Source: an uncultured Clostridia bacterium
GTDB taxonomy: Bacteria; Bacillota; Clostridia; Christensenellales; Borkfalkiaceae
Length of the DNA: 36,367 nt
Direction of reading: 5' to 3'
NCBI GenBank assembly: GCA_947630245.1
Contig: CANRGR010000008.1
Span: 1-36,367 of the forward strand
The notes under the pieces were generated by a model. It was not told the DNA's origin. It ran no database searches and was given only the letters and a program-made list of their open reading frames with translations. Position 1 is the first letter of the stretch. Each line of letters opens with the position of its first letter. Below are positions 1-8,066 of the stretch, piece after piece. Made by a program: the position numbers and the translations under genes.

Positions 1-199
1 CGCCCTGCGTGCCGCCGCCTTGCGTGCCGCCGCCCTGCGTGCCGCCGCCTTGTGTGCCGCCGCCCTGCGTTCCGCCGCCTTGCGTGCCGCCGCCTTGCGT
101 GCCGCCGCCCTGCGTGCCGCCGGGTTGCTCATTCCCGCCCTGTGTTCCGCCGCCTTGCGTGCCGCCGGGTTGCTCATTCCCTCCCTGCGTGCCGCCGGG
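1..199 (-). repeat. In-frame 15-bp tandem repeat (GGGTQ units, some GGNEQP variants)
   Basis: Repeated gccgccgccttgcgt / gccgccgccctgcgt units visible on the + strand. Confidence 0.85.
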
Positions 200-310
200 C
201 GTTTCGGGAGCGGAGTTGCGGGTGAAGATCACCGCAAGCACGACGCCCACTGCGATCAGCGCCGCGAGCACGATCGCAAGAATGATGAAAAGCCGTTTTT
301 TCTTCGTCAT
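1..310 (-). CDS. Signal-anchored surface protein with GGGTQ low-complexity repeat, truncated at the left window edge
   Basis: Absent from the ORF track because it runs off the window. Reverse complement from 310 reads MTKKKRLFIILAIVLAALIAVGVVLAVIFTRNSAPETPGGTQGGNEQPGGTQGGGTQGGNEQPGGTQGGGTQ...; a ribosome-binding site (AAAGGAGAAAACTTATG) precedes the start on the minus strand. Confidence 0.75.
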   Translation of the reverse strand, partial: MTKKKRLFIILAIVLAALIAVGVVLAVIFTRNSAPETPGGTQGGNEQPGGTQGGGTQGGNEQPGGTQGGGTQGGGTQGGGTQGGGTQGGGTQGGGTQGGGTQG

Positions 311-394
311 AAGTTTTCTCCTTTCTCAATTTTTTATGGACGAATAAGGACGCCCCAATACGGAGCGCCCGCAATGAGTATCCCCGTATTGTTT

Positions 395-484
395 TGCGTC
401 ACAATTCTTTTACACACATGGAAAAAGAAGGATACACCAACTGCCGATTGTAATCCAGTGTGTATAGTATGAAATTGTGACGCA
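395..484. repeat. Interrupted long inverted repeat (12-bp outer arms, 7-bp inner arms)
   Basis: TGCGTCACAATT (395-406) is the exact reverse complement of AATTGTGACGCA (473-484); TACACAC (411-417) is the exact reverse complement of GTGTGTA (458-464). Confidence 0.7.
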
Positions 485-553
485 GTTTTATTTTACCATA
501 CGAGATGGAAAAATGCAAGCATTGTGGATAATTTTTTCAAAAATATCGCTCGC

Positions 554-582
554 TTGACAGATCCCGCCGCGCGTGATATAAT
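554..582 (+). promoter_or_regulatory. Sigma-70 type promoter, TTGACA-17-TATAAT
   Basis: Consensus -35 at 554-559 and -10 at 577-582 with a 17-bp spacer. Confidence 0.75.
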
Positions 583-782
583 CAATCCCGATGGGGTACA
601 TATGACAAAATTCAAAGTTGCGGCGGGAAGCGGCGCGGCAAAAAATCATCGCGGCGTCCCTTGCGGCGCGGCGGGCGCGGGTCATTTGGCGGAATTGACA
701 AAGATCTTTGCCGAATTGCAAAACTTGTTTTCTTGATTTTCGGCTTGCGGCATGCGAGAATCAAAGAAAAAAGGGGTTTGCC

Positions 783-1268
783 ATGAAAAAATGTTCGCGT
801 CTTTCCGTGACTTTTCTTCTGCTCGGCGTCGCGGTGCTCGCGGCGGGACTGTTGCACACGGGGATCGCCTACGGGCTCGAAATCGTCCGCCAGCAAAGGG
901 AGCCCTTTGCGACGAGTTTTCCGCCCGAAGTCATGCTCTTCCTCTTCGTGCCGTACGCGCTCGCGCTCTGCCTCCTGTCTGCGGTTTGGTTCTGCCTGTA
1001 TGAGCGGCGGCGGGGGATCGGCAGGCTCGACGTTGCGATCTGCACCTGCGGTCTCTTCGCCGCTCTGACCGCATGCGGCGGCATTGTCACCGTCCTCTTT
1101 GTCGCGGTGAATGGGGGAGGAATGGACGCCGCGTCGTTCTTCGGTGTTCTGACGCCCTTTCTTGCCGTGCTCGCGCCGCTTCTCACCGTGACGACGGTTT
1201 GCTCGGTTTGGAAGGATCGCCGCGCGGCAAAGGCACGGAAAAAGGAGAGAAGAGAGGAGGAATTATGA
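783..1268 (+). CDS. Small multi-pass membrane protein, paired with the downstream XRE regulator
   Basis: MKKCSRLSVTFLLLGVAVLAAGLLHTG... with several hydrophobic segments; its stop overlaps the start of the next gene. Confidence 0.75.
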   Translation: MKKCSRLSVTFLLLGVAVLAAGLLHTGIAYGLEIVRQQREPFATSFPPEVMLFLFVPYALALCLLSAVWFCLYERRRGIGRLDVAICTCGLFAALTACGGIVTVLFVAVNGGGMDAASFFGVLTPFLAVLAPLLTVTTVCSVWKDRRAAKARKKERREEEL

Positions 1269-1726
1269 CGCTCGGCGATAAGATCCGTCAACTGCGCGAA
1301 GAGCGTGGGCTCTCGCAAGAGGAACTTGCGGAACGGCTCGACGTCTCGCGGCAGACCGTTTCGAATTGGGAAAACGACAAGGCGACGCCCGACGCAATCA
1401 AACTCGGCGTGCTGTGCCGGACGTTCGGTGTGAGCGCCGACGAACTGCTCGCGCTGCCCGTCTCTGCGGAGGAGCGGGAAAGCGGGACAAAGGGCGCGGG
1501 CGGGAAGAGCGGGCTCTCAAAATGGGCGGTGCCGCTCATTGCTGCGGCGGTGTTTGCCGTGATCGCGGTCGTCGGGCTCATTCTCTGCGCGACGGGAGTG
1601 ATCCCCGCGCGCGACGTGGGCTCTTCTGTCGTCATTTTCACGAATACGACCGTCTTTTATCTCTTTCTCATCATCGGCGCGGGCTGTGCGATCGCCGCTC
1701 TCGTGCTTTTTCTCAAAAGGAAATAG
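1265..1726 (+). CDS. XRE-family transcriptional regulator with C-terminal transmembrane segments
   Basis: MTLGDKIRQLREERGLSQEELAERLDVSRQTVSNWENDKATPD is a canonical HTH_3 region; two hydrophobic C-terminal helices follow. RBS gaggaggaattATG. Confidence 0.9.
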   Translation: MTLGDKIRQLREERGLSQEELAERLDVSRQTVSNWENDKATPDAIKLGVLCRTFGVSADELLALPVSAEERESGTKGAGGKSGLSKWAVPLIAAAVFAVIAVVGLILCATGVIPARDVGSSVVIFTNTTVFYLFLIIGAGCAIAALVLFLKRK

Positions 1727-1746
1727 AGATTTTTCCCATTAAGACA

Positions 1747-1776
1747 GGCGCGGCGGCTCTTTCGAGCCGCCGCGCC
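1747..1776. terminator. Stem-loop between convergent genes (probable bidirectional terminator, weak T-tract)
   Basis: GGCGCGGCGGCTC-TTTC-GAGCCGCCGCGCC, 13-bp perfect stem. Confidence 0.6.
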
Positions 1777-1804
1777 GTATGTTCAGCCGTATGTTCATAG
1801 ATTG

Positions 1805-2749
1805 TTAAATGCGTTCCGTCACGGGTTTTCCCGCTCTCTGTTTTTCTTCCGAGGGGGAAAAAGCGCCGCGGCGATCCTTGCCGTAGAAGAAGAGCGCAAC
1901 CGTTCCGGGTCCCACATGCGAGCCCGTGCAGAGATCGTAGTATTCGATGATGATCTCTTTTGCGCCGATTTCGCGGATCATATCGGCAAGAGCGAGGGCG
2001 TCCTCTTCGCAGTCGCCGTGGCAGATGGCAACGGTCTGCGTCTGCGGATCAATTGCGCGCTCCCGGTACGCCTCCGCAAGCGCGGAGAGCGCCTTTTTCC
2101 TGCCGCGCTCCTTTCCATAAAAGACGATTTTCGCATTTGCGCCGCCGTCTGCGCGCAAGACGGGTTTGATGTTCAAAATCGTGCCCGCGATCGCGAGCGT
2201 AGCGGAGATCCGCCCCGTCCGTTTGAGATATTTGAGATCGCCGACCGTGAGATAGCTGTTGATCTTGTAGGCGTTTTCCTTCACCCACTGCGCGCACGTC
2301 TCGACGCTCTCGCCGAGATCGCCGAGATCGGCCACTTTCAGCGCCTGCAATCCTTCGCCCATCGAGGCGTTTGCGCTGTCAAAGACATAGATTTTCCGCT
2401 CCGGGAACTCCTTCCTCAGCGCCGCTCCCGCGTCCTGCGCCTGTTTGTTCGTTCCGCTGATCCCGGAGGAGATGGTGAAGAGCATGACGTCCTTTCCCGC
2501 TTCGAGGGAGGGACGCATCGCCTCCTCAAAGACATGGGCGGGAAGGAGGGACGTCTTGACGTCCGCACCCGCACGCATCTTGTTGTAGAACGCCTTCGCC
2601 GTCTGCTCAAAGGGGACGTCCTCTTCGAAGCAGGGCTGTTCCGTGCCGTCCACGGTGAGCGAATAGGGGATCACGCGGATCCCCCGCTCGCGTTGCAGAA
2701 GGTGGGGAATGTTTGCGCCGGAATCCACGATTATATCAAATGTTCTCAT
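1805..2749 (-). CDS. DegV family fatty-acid-binding protein
   Basis: MRTFDIIVDSGANIPHLLQ...GADVKTSLLPAHVFEEAMRPSLEAGKDVMLFTISSGISGTNKQAQDAG... matches DegV architecture; RBS GGAGG upstream on minus. Confidence 0.85.
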   Translation of the reverse strand: MRTFDIIVDSGANIPHLLQRERGIRVIPYSLTVDGTEQPCFEEDVPFEQTAKAFYNKMRAGADVKTSLLPAHVFEEAMRPSLEAGKDVMLFTISSGISGTNKQAQDAGAALRKEFPERKIYVFDSANASMGEGLQALKVADLGDLGESVETCAQWVKENAYKINSYLTVGDLKYLKRTGRISATLAIAGTILNIKPVLRADGGANAKIVFYGKERGRKKALSALAEAYRERAIDPQTQTVAICHGDCEEDALALADMIREIGAKEIIIEYYDLCTGSHVGPGTVALFFYGKDRRGAFSPSEEKQRAGKPVTERI

Positions 2750-3007
2750 CCGATTTTTCCTCCGCACGGCGGACAGTTGCCCGCCTTGCATTTTCAGCAT
2801 AATGCAAAACCCGCCGATCTACAACCTATTTTTGCGATTTTACCCTCTATGCTTTCCGATTTATCCTCCATTTTGCTGCAAAACGGCTCTACGATGCGTA
2901 AAATCGGCTCTACTCACAGTAGAGTTCACTGTTTTCTGCTTGTTTTTGCAATATTTTGTTCAAAAGCGAAAGGGAAAAAGTTATTGCGTCAATCTGATGA
3001 ACAGATA

Positions 3008-3036
3008 TAGACAAATTCAACGAGTTGTGATATAAT
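3008..3036 (+). promoter_or_regulatory. rhaBA promoter, TAGACA-17-TATAAT with extended -10 (GTGATATAAT)
   Basis: -35-like TAGACA 3008-3013 and -10 TATAAT 3031-3036, upstream of the RBS and ATG at 3062. Confidence 0.7.
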
Positions 3037-3061
3037 ATATCGGATATAAGGAGAGAACCTC

Positions 3062-4360
3062 ATGAAGTATTTTCTTGCGATAGATATCGGCGCTTCGAGC
3101 GGGCGGCACATCGTCGGTTGGAACGAAAACGGCGAAATCCGCACGGACGAAGTGTTCCGCTTCCCGAACGGAGCGAAGGAGGAGGACGGACATCTCGTCT
3201 GGGACGTCGTCGCGCTTCTCGGCAGCGTGAAGGCGGGGATTGCGGCGGCGTTTGCGAAATATCCGCAAATCGAGAGCCTCGCCATCGACACCTGGGGCGT
3301 CGACTATGTTCTTCTTTCCGGGGACAGGGAGATTCTGCCCTGTTACTGTTACCGCGACAGCCGCACCGAGCGGGTCATCGGAGAAGTGCATGAAAAGATT
3401 CCCTTCGAACAGCTCTATGCCCGCACGGGGATCCAGTTCCAGCCCTTCAATACAATCTACCAACTCTACGACGATCTGAAAGAGGGCAGGCTCTCGAAGG
3501 CGACGGATTTTCTGCTCCTGCCCGAATATTTGTCCTATAAACTGACGGGTGTGAAACTGCATGAGTTCACCAATGCGACGACGACGGGACTTCTGAATGC
3601 GGAGGGGAAGTACGACGGCGAGATTATCCGCCGGCTGAAATTCCCCGGGAAACTGTTCGGAACCATCTCCGCGCCGGGGACGCCCGTCGGCGCACTCAAA
3701 GCGGAAATCGCGGCGGAAGTGGGCGGAAACTGCACCGTCCGCCTCTGCGCCTCGCACGACACGGGCAGTGCGGTGGAGGGGATCCCGATGGAGGACGACG
3801 CGCTCTATATCTCGTCCGGGACATGGTCTCTCCTCGGCGCAAAGGTTCCCTCGATGGTCTCCGACGAACGGAGCCGCAAGGCGAACTATTCCAACGAGGG
3901 CGGCGTGGGGTATATCCGCTATCAGAAGAACATCATGGGGCAGTGGGTCGTCAACCGCCTGCGGGAGGAACTCTGTCCCGGGAAGCCGTTCGACGAGATC
4001 GTCCGCGAGGCGCGCGGCAGCGAGTTTCACGAATTTGTCGACGTCAACGACGAACGCTTTCTCGCACCCCGCAGCATGGTGGACGCCTTCGACAGTTGGT
4101 TCAAGGGCGAGGAGAAGCCCTCGGCGCCGTGCGACTATTTTAATTGCGCCTTTCTGAGCCTCGCGGTGAGCTACATGAATGCCATCGAGGAGCTCGAAGA
4201 GAATCTCGGCAGAAAGTATTCGCGGCTCTATATCGTCGGCGGGGGCGCGAAGAACGGGTATCTCAACGAATTGACGCGCGCCGCGTGCAAGATCGAGGTC
4301 ATCGCCATCCCGATTGAGGCGACGGCGATCGGTAATCTGAAAATCCAAATGGAGAAATGA
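3062..4360 (+). CDS. rhaB: Rhamnulokinase
   Basis: MKYFLAIDIGASSGRHIVGW..., IDTWGVDYVLL, ISSGTWSLLGAKV, IVGGGAKNGYLNELTR: FGGY carbohydrate kinase motifs; adjacent to rhaA. Confidence 0.93.
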   Translation: MKYFLAIDIGASSGRHIVGWNENGEIRTDEVFRFPNGAKEEDGHLVWDVVALLGSVKAGIAAAFAKYPQIESLAIDTWGVDYVLLSGDREILPCYCYRDSRTERVIGEVHEKIPFEQLYARTGIQFQPFNTIYQLYDDLKEGRLSKATDFLLLPEYLSYKLTGVKLHEFTNATTTGLLNAEGKYDGEIIRRLKFPGKLFGTISAPGTPVGALKAEIAAEVGGNCTVRLCASHDTGSAVEGIPMEDDALYISSGTWSLLGAKVPSMVSDERSRKANYSNEGGVGYIRYQKNIMGQWVVNRLREELCPGKPFDEIVREARGSEFHEFVDVNDERFLAPRSMVDAFDSWFKGEEKPSAPCDYFNCAFLSLAVSYMNAIEELEENLGRKYSRLYIVGGGAKNGYLNELTRAACKIEVIAIPIEATAIGNLKIQMEK

Positions 4361-4362
4361 CC

Positions 4363-5613
4363 ATGAAAGAATATTTTGAAATCGCAAAGAAACTGTACGC
4401 CGCTTACGGCGTAGACGCCGAACAGGCGATCGAACGGCTCGCGGAGATTCCCGTATCCATCCATTGCTGGCAGGGCGATGACGTCATCGGCTTCGACGGA
4501 TCGGATTCGCTCAGCGGCGGGATTCAGACGACGGGCAACTATCCCGGCAGGGCGCGCACGCCCGAGGAGCTCATGGCGGATATCCGCTTCGCGTTCGGGC
4601 TCATCCCCGGGAAGAAGCGCCTCAACCTGCACGCGAGCTACGCCATTCTCGGCGCGGATCGGGGCAAAGTGGACCGCGACGGCTACACCTATCGGCACTT
4701 CGAGCCGTGGGTGAAGTTTGCAAAGGAGATCGGGCTCGACGGCATCGACTTCAATCCGACCTTCTTCGGACATCCCAAGATGAAGGACGGGCTCTCCCTG
4801 TCCTCGCCCGACGAGCCGACCCGCCGCTTCTGGGTGGAGCACGGCAAGCGCTGCATGGAGATTGCGGCGGAGCTCGGCAAGGCGTTCAACAAGCCCTGCC
4901 TCGTCAACATCTGGATCCCGGACGGCTATAAGGACGTTCCCGCAGACCGCCTCGGACCCCGTCTCCGCCTCAAAAAGTCTCTCGACGAGATTCTGGAACA
5001 TTACGACAGAGAGTGGGTGATTCCCGCCGTGGAGAGCAAGGTGTTCGGGATCGGGCTCGAAAGCTATACGGTCGGATCCAACGAGTTCTACCAGAACTAC
5101 GCCGCAAAGAAGAATATCTGCTGCCTGCTCGACAACGGGCACTATCATCCCCTCGAATACGTCAGCGACAAGATCCCCGCGCTTCTCGCCTTCTACGATA
5201 AGGTCGCGCTCCATGTCACGCGCGGCGTGCGCTGGGATTCGGATCACGTCGTTCTCTTGGAGGATGAGCTCAAAGAGATCGCAAAAGAGATCGTGCGCAA
5301 CGACGCGACAGAAAAGGTTCTGATCGGGCTCGACTACTTCGACGCGAGCATCAACCGGATTGCGGCATGGGTCACGGGCGCGCGCAACATGCAGAAGGCG
5401 CTCCTCTATGCGCTCCTCCTTCCCAACGCGAGAATGAAGGAACTCCAAGACAATGCGGACTTCACGGCGCTCATGAATCTCGGCGAAGAGGTCAAGACGC
5501 TTCCGCTCGGTGGGGTGTGGGACGAATATCTCGCGCGGACGCATACGGCGGGTTCGGATTGGTACAACGAAGTACGGAAATACGAGGAAAACGTGCTGAG
5601 TAAGAGAAATTGA
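4363..5613 (+). CDS. rhaA: L-rhamnose isomerase (alternative ATG at 4357)
   Basis: VSIHCWQGDDVIGFD, TTGNYPGRARTPEELMAD, LNLHASYAI, CLLDNGHYHPLEYVSDKIPALLAF are recognisable RhaA segments. Confidence 0.95.
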   Translation: MKEYFEIAKKLYAAYGVDAEQAIERLAEIPVSIHCWQGDDVIGFDGSDSLSGGIQTTGNYPGRARTPEELMADIRFAFGLIPGKKRLNLHASYAILGADRGKVDRDGYTYRHFEPWVKFAKEIGLDGIDFNPTFFGHPKMKDGLSLSSPDEPTRRFWVEHGKRCMEIAAELGKAFNKPCLVNIWIPDGYKDVPADRLGPRLRLKKSLDEILEHYDREWVIPAVESKVFGIGLESYTVGSNEFYQNYAAKKNICCLLDNGHYHPLEYVSDKIPALLAFYDKVALHVTRGVRWDSDHVVLLEDELKEIAKEIVRNDATEKVLIGLDYFDASINRIAAWVTGARNMQKALLYALLLPNARMKELQDNADFTALMNLGEEVKTLPLGGVWDEYLARTHTAGSDWYNEVRKYEENVLSKRN

Positions 5614-5627
5614 GATTTTGTGTGCGA

Positions 5628-5666
5628 TGCGCCTCTTTCCATGCGGAAAGGGGCGCAAATTTTTTG
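5628..5666 (+). terminator. Rho-independent terminator after rhaA
   Basis: TGCGCC-T-CTTTCC-ATGC-GGAAAG-G-GGCGCA followed by aattttttg. Confidence 0.8.
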
Positions 5667-5680
5667 AAAAATCGGATTTA

Positions 5681-5730
5681 ACATAGTATTATGTCAGACA
5701 TAAACAGTACTATGTCAGACATAGTATATG
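5681..5730. repeat. Pair of palindromic elements (TTATGTCAGACATAA and TACTATGTCAGACATAGTA)
   Basis: Perfect odd-centred palindromes at 5689-5703 and 5708-5726, centres 21 bp apart; a related copy lies at 20951-20976. Confidence 0.8.
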
Positions 5731-5761
5731 GATTTTTGCGGAAAAATCCTCAAAAACCGTC

Positions 5762-5785
5762 AAAAAACCCCGCCGAGGGGCGGGG
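5762..5785 (-). terminator. Terminator for the minus-strand PHP gene
   Basis: CCCCGCC-GAGG-GGCGGGG (5768-5785) with an A-run on the plus strand (T-run on the minus strand) at 5762-5767. Confidence 0.7.
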
Positions 5786-5803
5786 CTTCAAAAAACCGAA
5801 GTA

Positions 5804-6553
5804 TCAAATTCCGTCGAACGCGAGGCGGATGCCCATGTCGCGGATGAGCTTATTGGCGGTTTTGACGCGGTCGGGCTTGTACTCGCGGATGATGTGGCTG
5901 TCGAATCCGACGCTCAGCTTCGCGCCCGATTGGCGTACGATCTCCTGCTGCTGCTTGTTGCGGAAAAACTCCGTGACGTAGTCGAAGGTGCGGAATCCGT
6001 GGATGCTGTCGAAATTGACGTTGATCTCCCAGAAGATGTTTTCCTCCGCCATTCTGCGGAAATATTTCGCGGGGGATTCGCCTCGCTTTGCGAGGAAGGA
6101 GAAGAGGTCGGTGTGGGCGATTCCCGTGGGGCAGCCGCACCGCTTGGCAAAGGAAAAGATGTCGCCGCGGGCGATCGAGCGGTCGGGAACGTCGAGATTC
6201 TCCACGATCACATAGTCGAAGAAAGACACGTCCGCCGAGTCCGGCAGGGCGTATGCGTCGCGGCTCACAAGCGTGCAGACTTCGAGCCCGCTCAATACCT
6301 TGATCTTGTTGCGGTACTTCTCCGCCGCCGTCAAAACATGGTCGTGATAGCGCAGGAGCATGCCGCCGTAATTCGCCTCGGGCGCGGGACCCTTGTCGTA
6401 GCAGACGTCCGTTCGCCCGCAGCCGACCCCGTAGCTGTGATCGGTGATGCCGAGCAGTCCGACGCCGCCCGCGATCGCCGCTTCGATCACGCGCTCGATC
6501 CGATCCGTCGAATCGAAGGAATAATAGGTGTGAGTGTGCAGATCCTGTATCAT
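5804..6553 (-). CDS. PHP-domain phosphoesterase (histidinol-phosphatase-like)
   Basis: MIQDLHTHTYYSFDSTDRIERVIEAAIAGGVGLLGITDHSYG...IAHTDLFSFL...VGFDSHIIREYKPD: PHP metal-binding motifs (HTHTYYS, ITDH, GFDSH). Confidence 0.85.
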   Translation of the reverse strand: MIQDLHTHTYYSFDSTDRIERVIEAAIAGGVGLLGITDHSYGVGCGRTDVCYDKGPAPEANYGGMLLRYHDHVLTAAEKYRNKIKVLSGLEVCTLVSRDAYALPDSADVSFFDYVIVENLDVPDRSIARGDIFSFAKRCGCPTGIAHTDLFSFLAKRGESPAKYFRRMAEENIFWEINVNFDSIHGFRTFDYVTEFFRNKQQQEIVRQSGAKLSVGFDSHIIREYKPDRVKTANKLIRDMGIRLAFDGI

Positions 6554-6732
6554 CGCTTGTTTTCCTGCCTTCTTTGCCTTCATTATAGTACACGCTCGGC
6601 GCGATTGCAAGCGTTTTTCGGCAGGTCGGTTTGTCATTATATTGAATATTTTGACTTCTTTTGCTCATTTTAGTTTGTTTTTGATTATTTCATTCTAATA
6701 AAATATTTTTTTGCCATTATTATAAACAAATA

Positions 6733-6761
6733 TGGACAACAAAGAAATTGTGTGATAAAAT
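6733..6761 (+). promoter_or_regulatory. Candidate promoter of the BMC operon, TGGACA-17-TAAAAT
   Basis: -35-like TGGACA 6733-6738, -10-like TAAAAT 6756-6761; in an AT-rich region upstream of ackA. Confidence 0.55.
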
Positions 6762-6837
6762 TGATAGCGGAATGAGAGTGCGGGAGTGGATTCTTGCATT
6801 CCGTTCCCGGAAAAAAGTCGGAAACCGGAGCGTGAAT

Positions 6838-8034
6838 ATGAAAATTCTTGTGGTCAACGCCGGAAGCTCGTCGCTGAAATACCAGCTCTTCGACATGGAT
6901 ACGGGATCCGTGCTTGCGAAGGGCAACTGCGAGCGCATCGGCATCGACGGAATGATCACCCATAAGTGTCCCGGGCGGGAGGACTTCCATGCAACGCCTG
7001 CCTTCCCGGATCACAGGGCGGCGATCGGATATGTGCTCGGACTGCTCACCGATCCCGAACGCGGCGTCATTGCGGACGTCGGGGAGATCGCGGCGGTCGG
7101 ACACCGCTTTGCCCACGGCGGGGAGAAGCTCAAAGCGTCCACCGTCCTCGGCGAGAAGGAGATCGCCTATCTCGAAAGCATTGTGGGGATCAACCCGCTG
7201 CACGGTCCGCCTGCGATCAGCGGGCTCAAAGCGTGCAGGGAAGTGATGCCGGATATCCCGCATGTCGGCGTGTTCGACACGTCGTACTACTCGGGGTTGG
7301 AGGAATACGCCTATCTCTATCCCATTCCCTACGAGCTGTACGAGAAATACCGCGTGAGAAAATACGGCTTCCACGGGACGTCCCACAGATACGTTGCGGG
7401 AAGAGCGGCGGAACTGCTCGGGAATCCCGGCGCGAAGATCATCACCTGCCATCTCGGGAACGGTTCGTCCATCACGGCGACGGTGAACGGCAGGGCGGTG
7501 GATACGTCGATGGGCTTCACCCCGCAGGACGGCGTGCCGATGGGGACGAGGAGCGGCGCGGTCGACCCGACCGTCGTCACCTACCTCATGAAGGAGGAAC
7601 ATCTGACGGCGGAGGAGACCGAAAAACTCCTCAATTCGAAATCGGGACTTTTGGGGATTTCGGGCGTTTCGAGCGACTGCCGCGACATCCGCGAAGCCGC
7701 CGCCGCGGGAAACCGCCGCGCACAGCTTGCGATGAAGATGCTCGTGCAAAGCGTGAAGAAGATCATCGGATCCTTCTATGCCGTCATGGACGGCGCGGAC
7801 GCGCTCGTGTTCACGGCGGGAATCGGCGAGAACGACAGGGAGCTGCGCTCCGAAGTCTGCTCGGGGCTCTCCGCACTCGGCATCGAAATCGACGAAACGG
7901 TCAATGCGACCTGCCCGCGCGGCGCGGTCGCGGAACTCACCCGGAAGGGGGCGCGCGTCAGAACGTTCGTCATTCCCACCAATGAGGAATACATGATCGC
8001 GCTCGACACCCAATCGCTTTCCAAGTCAAAATAA
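6838..8034 (+). CDS. ackA: Acetate kinase (probable acetate/propionate kinase in this context)
   Basis: MKILVVNAGSSSLKYQLFDM, HRFAHGG, YGFHGTSHRYVAGRAAELLG, CHLGNGSSITA, MGFTPQDGVPMGTRSGAVDP, FTAGIGEND. Confidence 0.95.
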   Translation: MKILVVNAGSSSLKYQLFDMDTGSVLAKGNCERIGIDGMITHKCPGREDFHATPAFPDHRAAIGYVLGLLTDPERGVIADVGEIAAVGHRFAHGGEKLKASTVLGEKEIAYLESIVGINPLHGPPAISGLKACREVMPDIPHVGVFDTSYYSGLEEYAYLYPIPYELYEKYRVRKYGFHGTSHRYVAGRAAELLGNPGAKIITCHLGNGSSITATVNGRAVDTSMGFTPQDGVPMGTRSGAVDPTVVTYLMKEEHLTAEETEKLLNSKSGLLGISGVSSDCRDIREAAAAGNRRAQLAMKMLVQSVKKIIGSFYAVMDGADALVFTAGIGENDRELRSEVCSGLSALGIEIDETVNATCPRGAVAELTRKGARVRTFVIPTNEEYMIALDTQSLSKSK

Positions 8035-8066
8035 ATCATCGAAAATAGAAAAAAGGAAGAAACAAC

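Noticed and set aside
1-199. CRISPR-like regular repeats
   Set aside because: 15-bp perfect coding tandem units without spacers; in-frame low-complexity protein repeat instead.
9-472. Plus-strand PPPCV-repeat and AAALR-repeat ORFs at the left edge
   Set aside because: Reverse-strand reading of the GGGTQ-repeat coding sequence; the minus frame has the signal anchor and RBS.
1802-3010. 402-aa plus-strand ORF overlapping the degV gene
   Set aside because: Antisense shadow of a well-supported DegV CDS; no recognisable domain, composition typical of GC-rich antisense frames.
5689-5726. Palindromes as ordinary terminators
   Set aside because: AT-rich, no GC stem followed by a T-run; separate canonical terminators lie on both sides.
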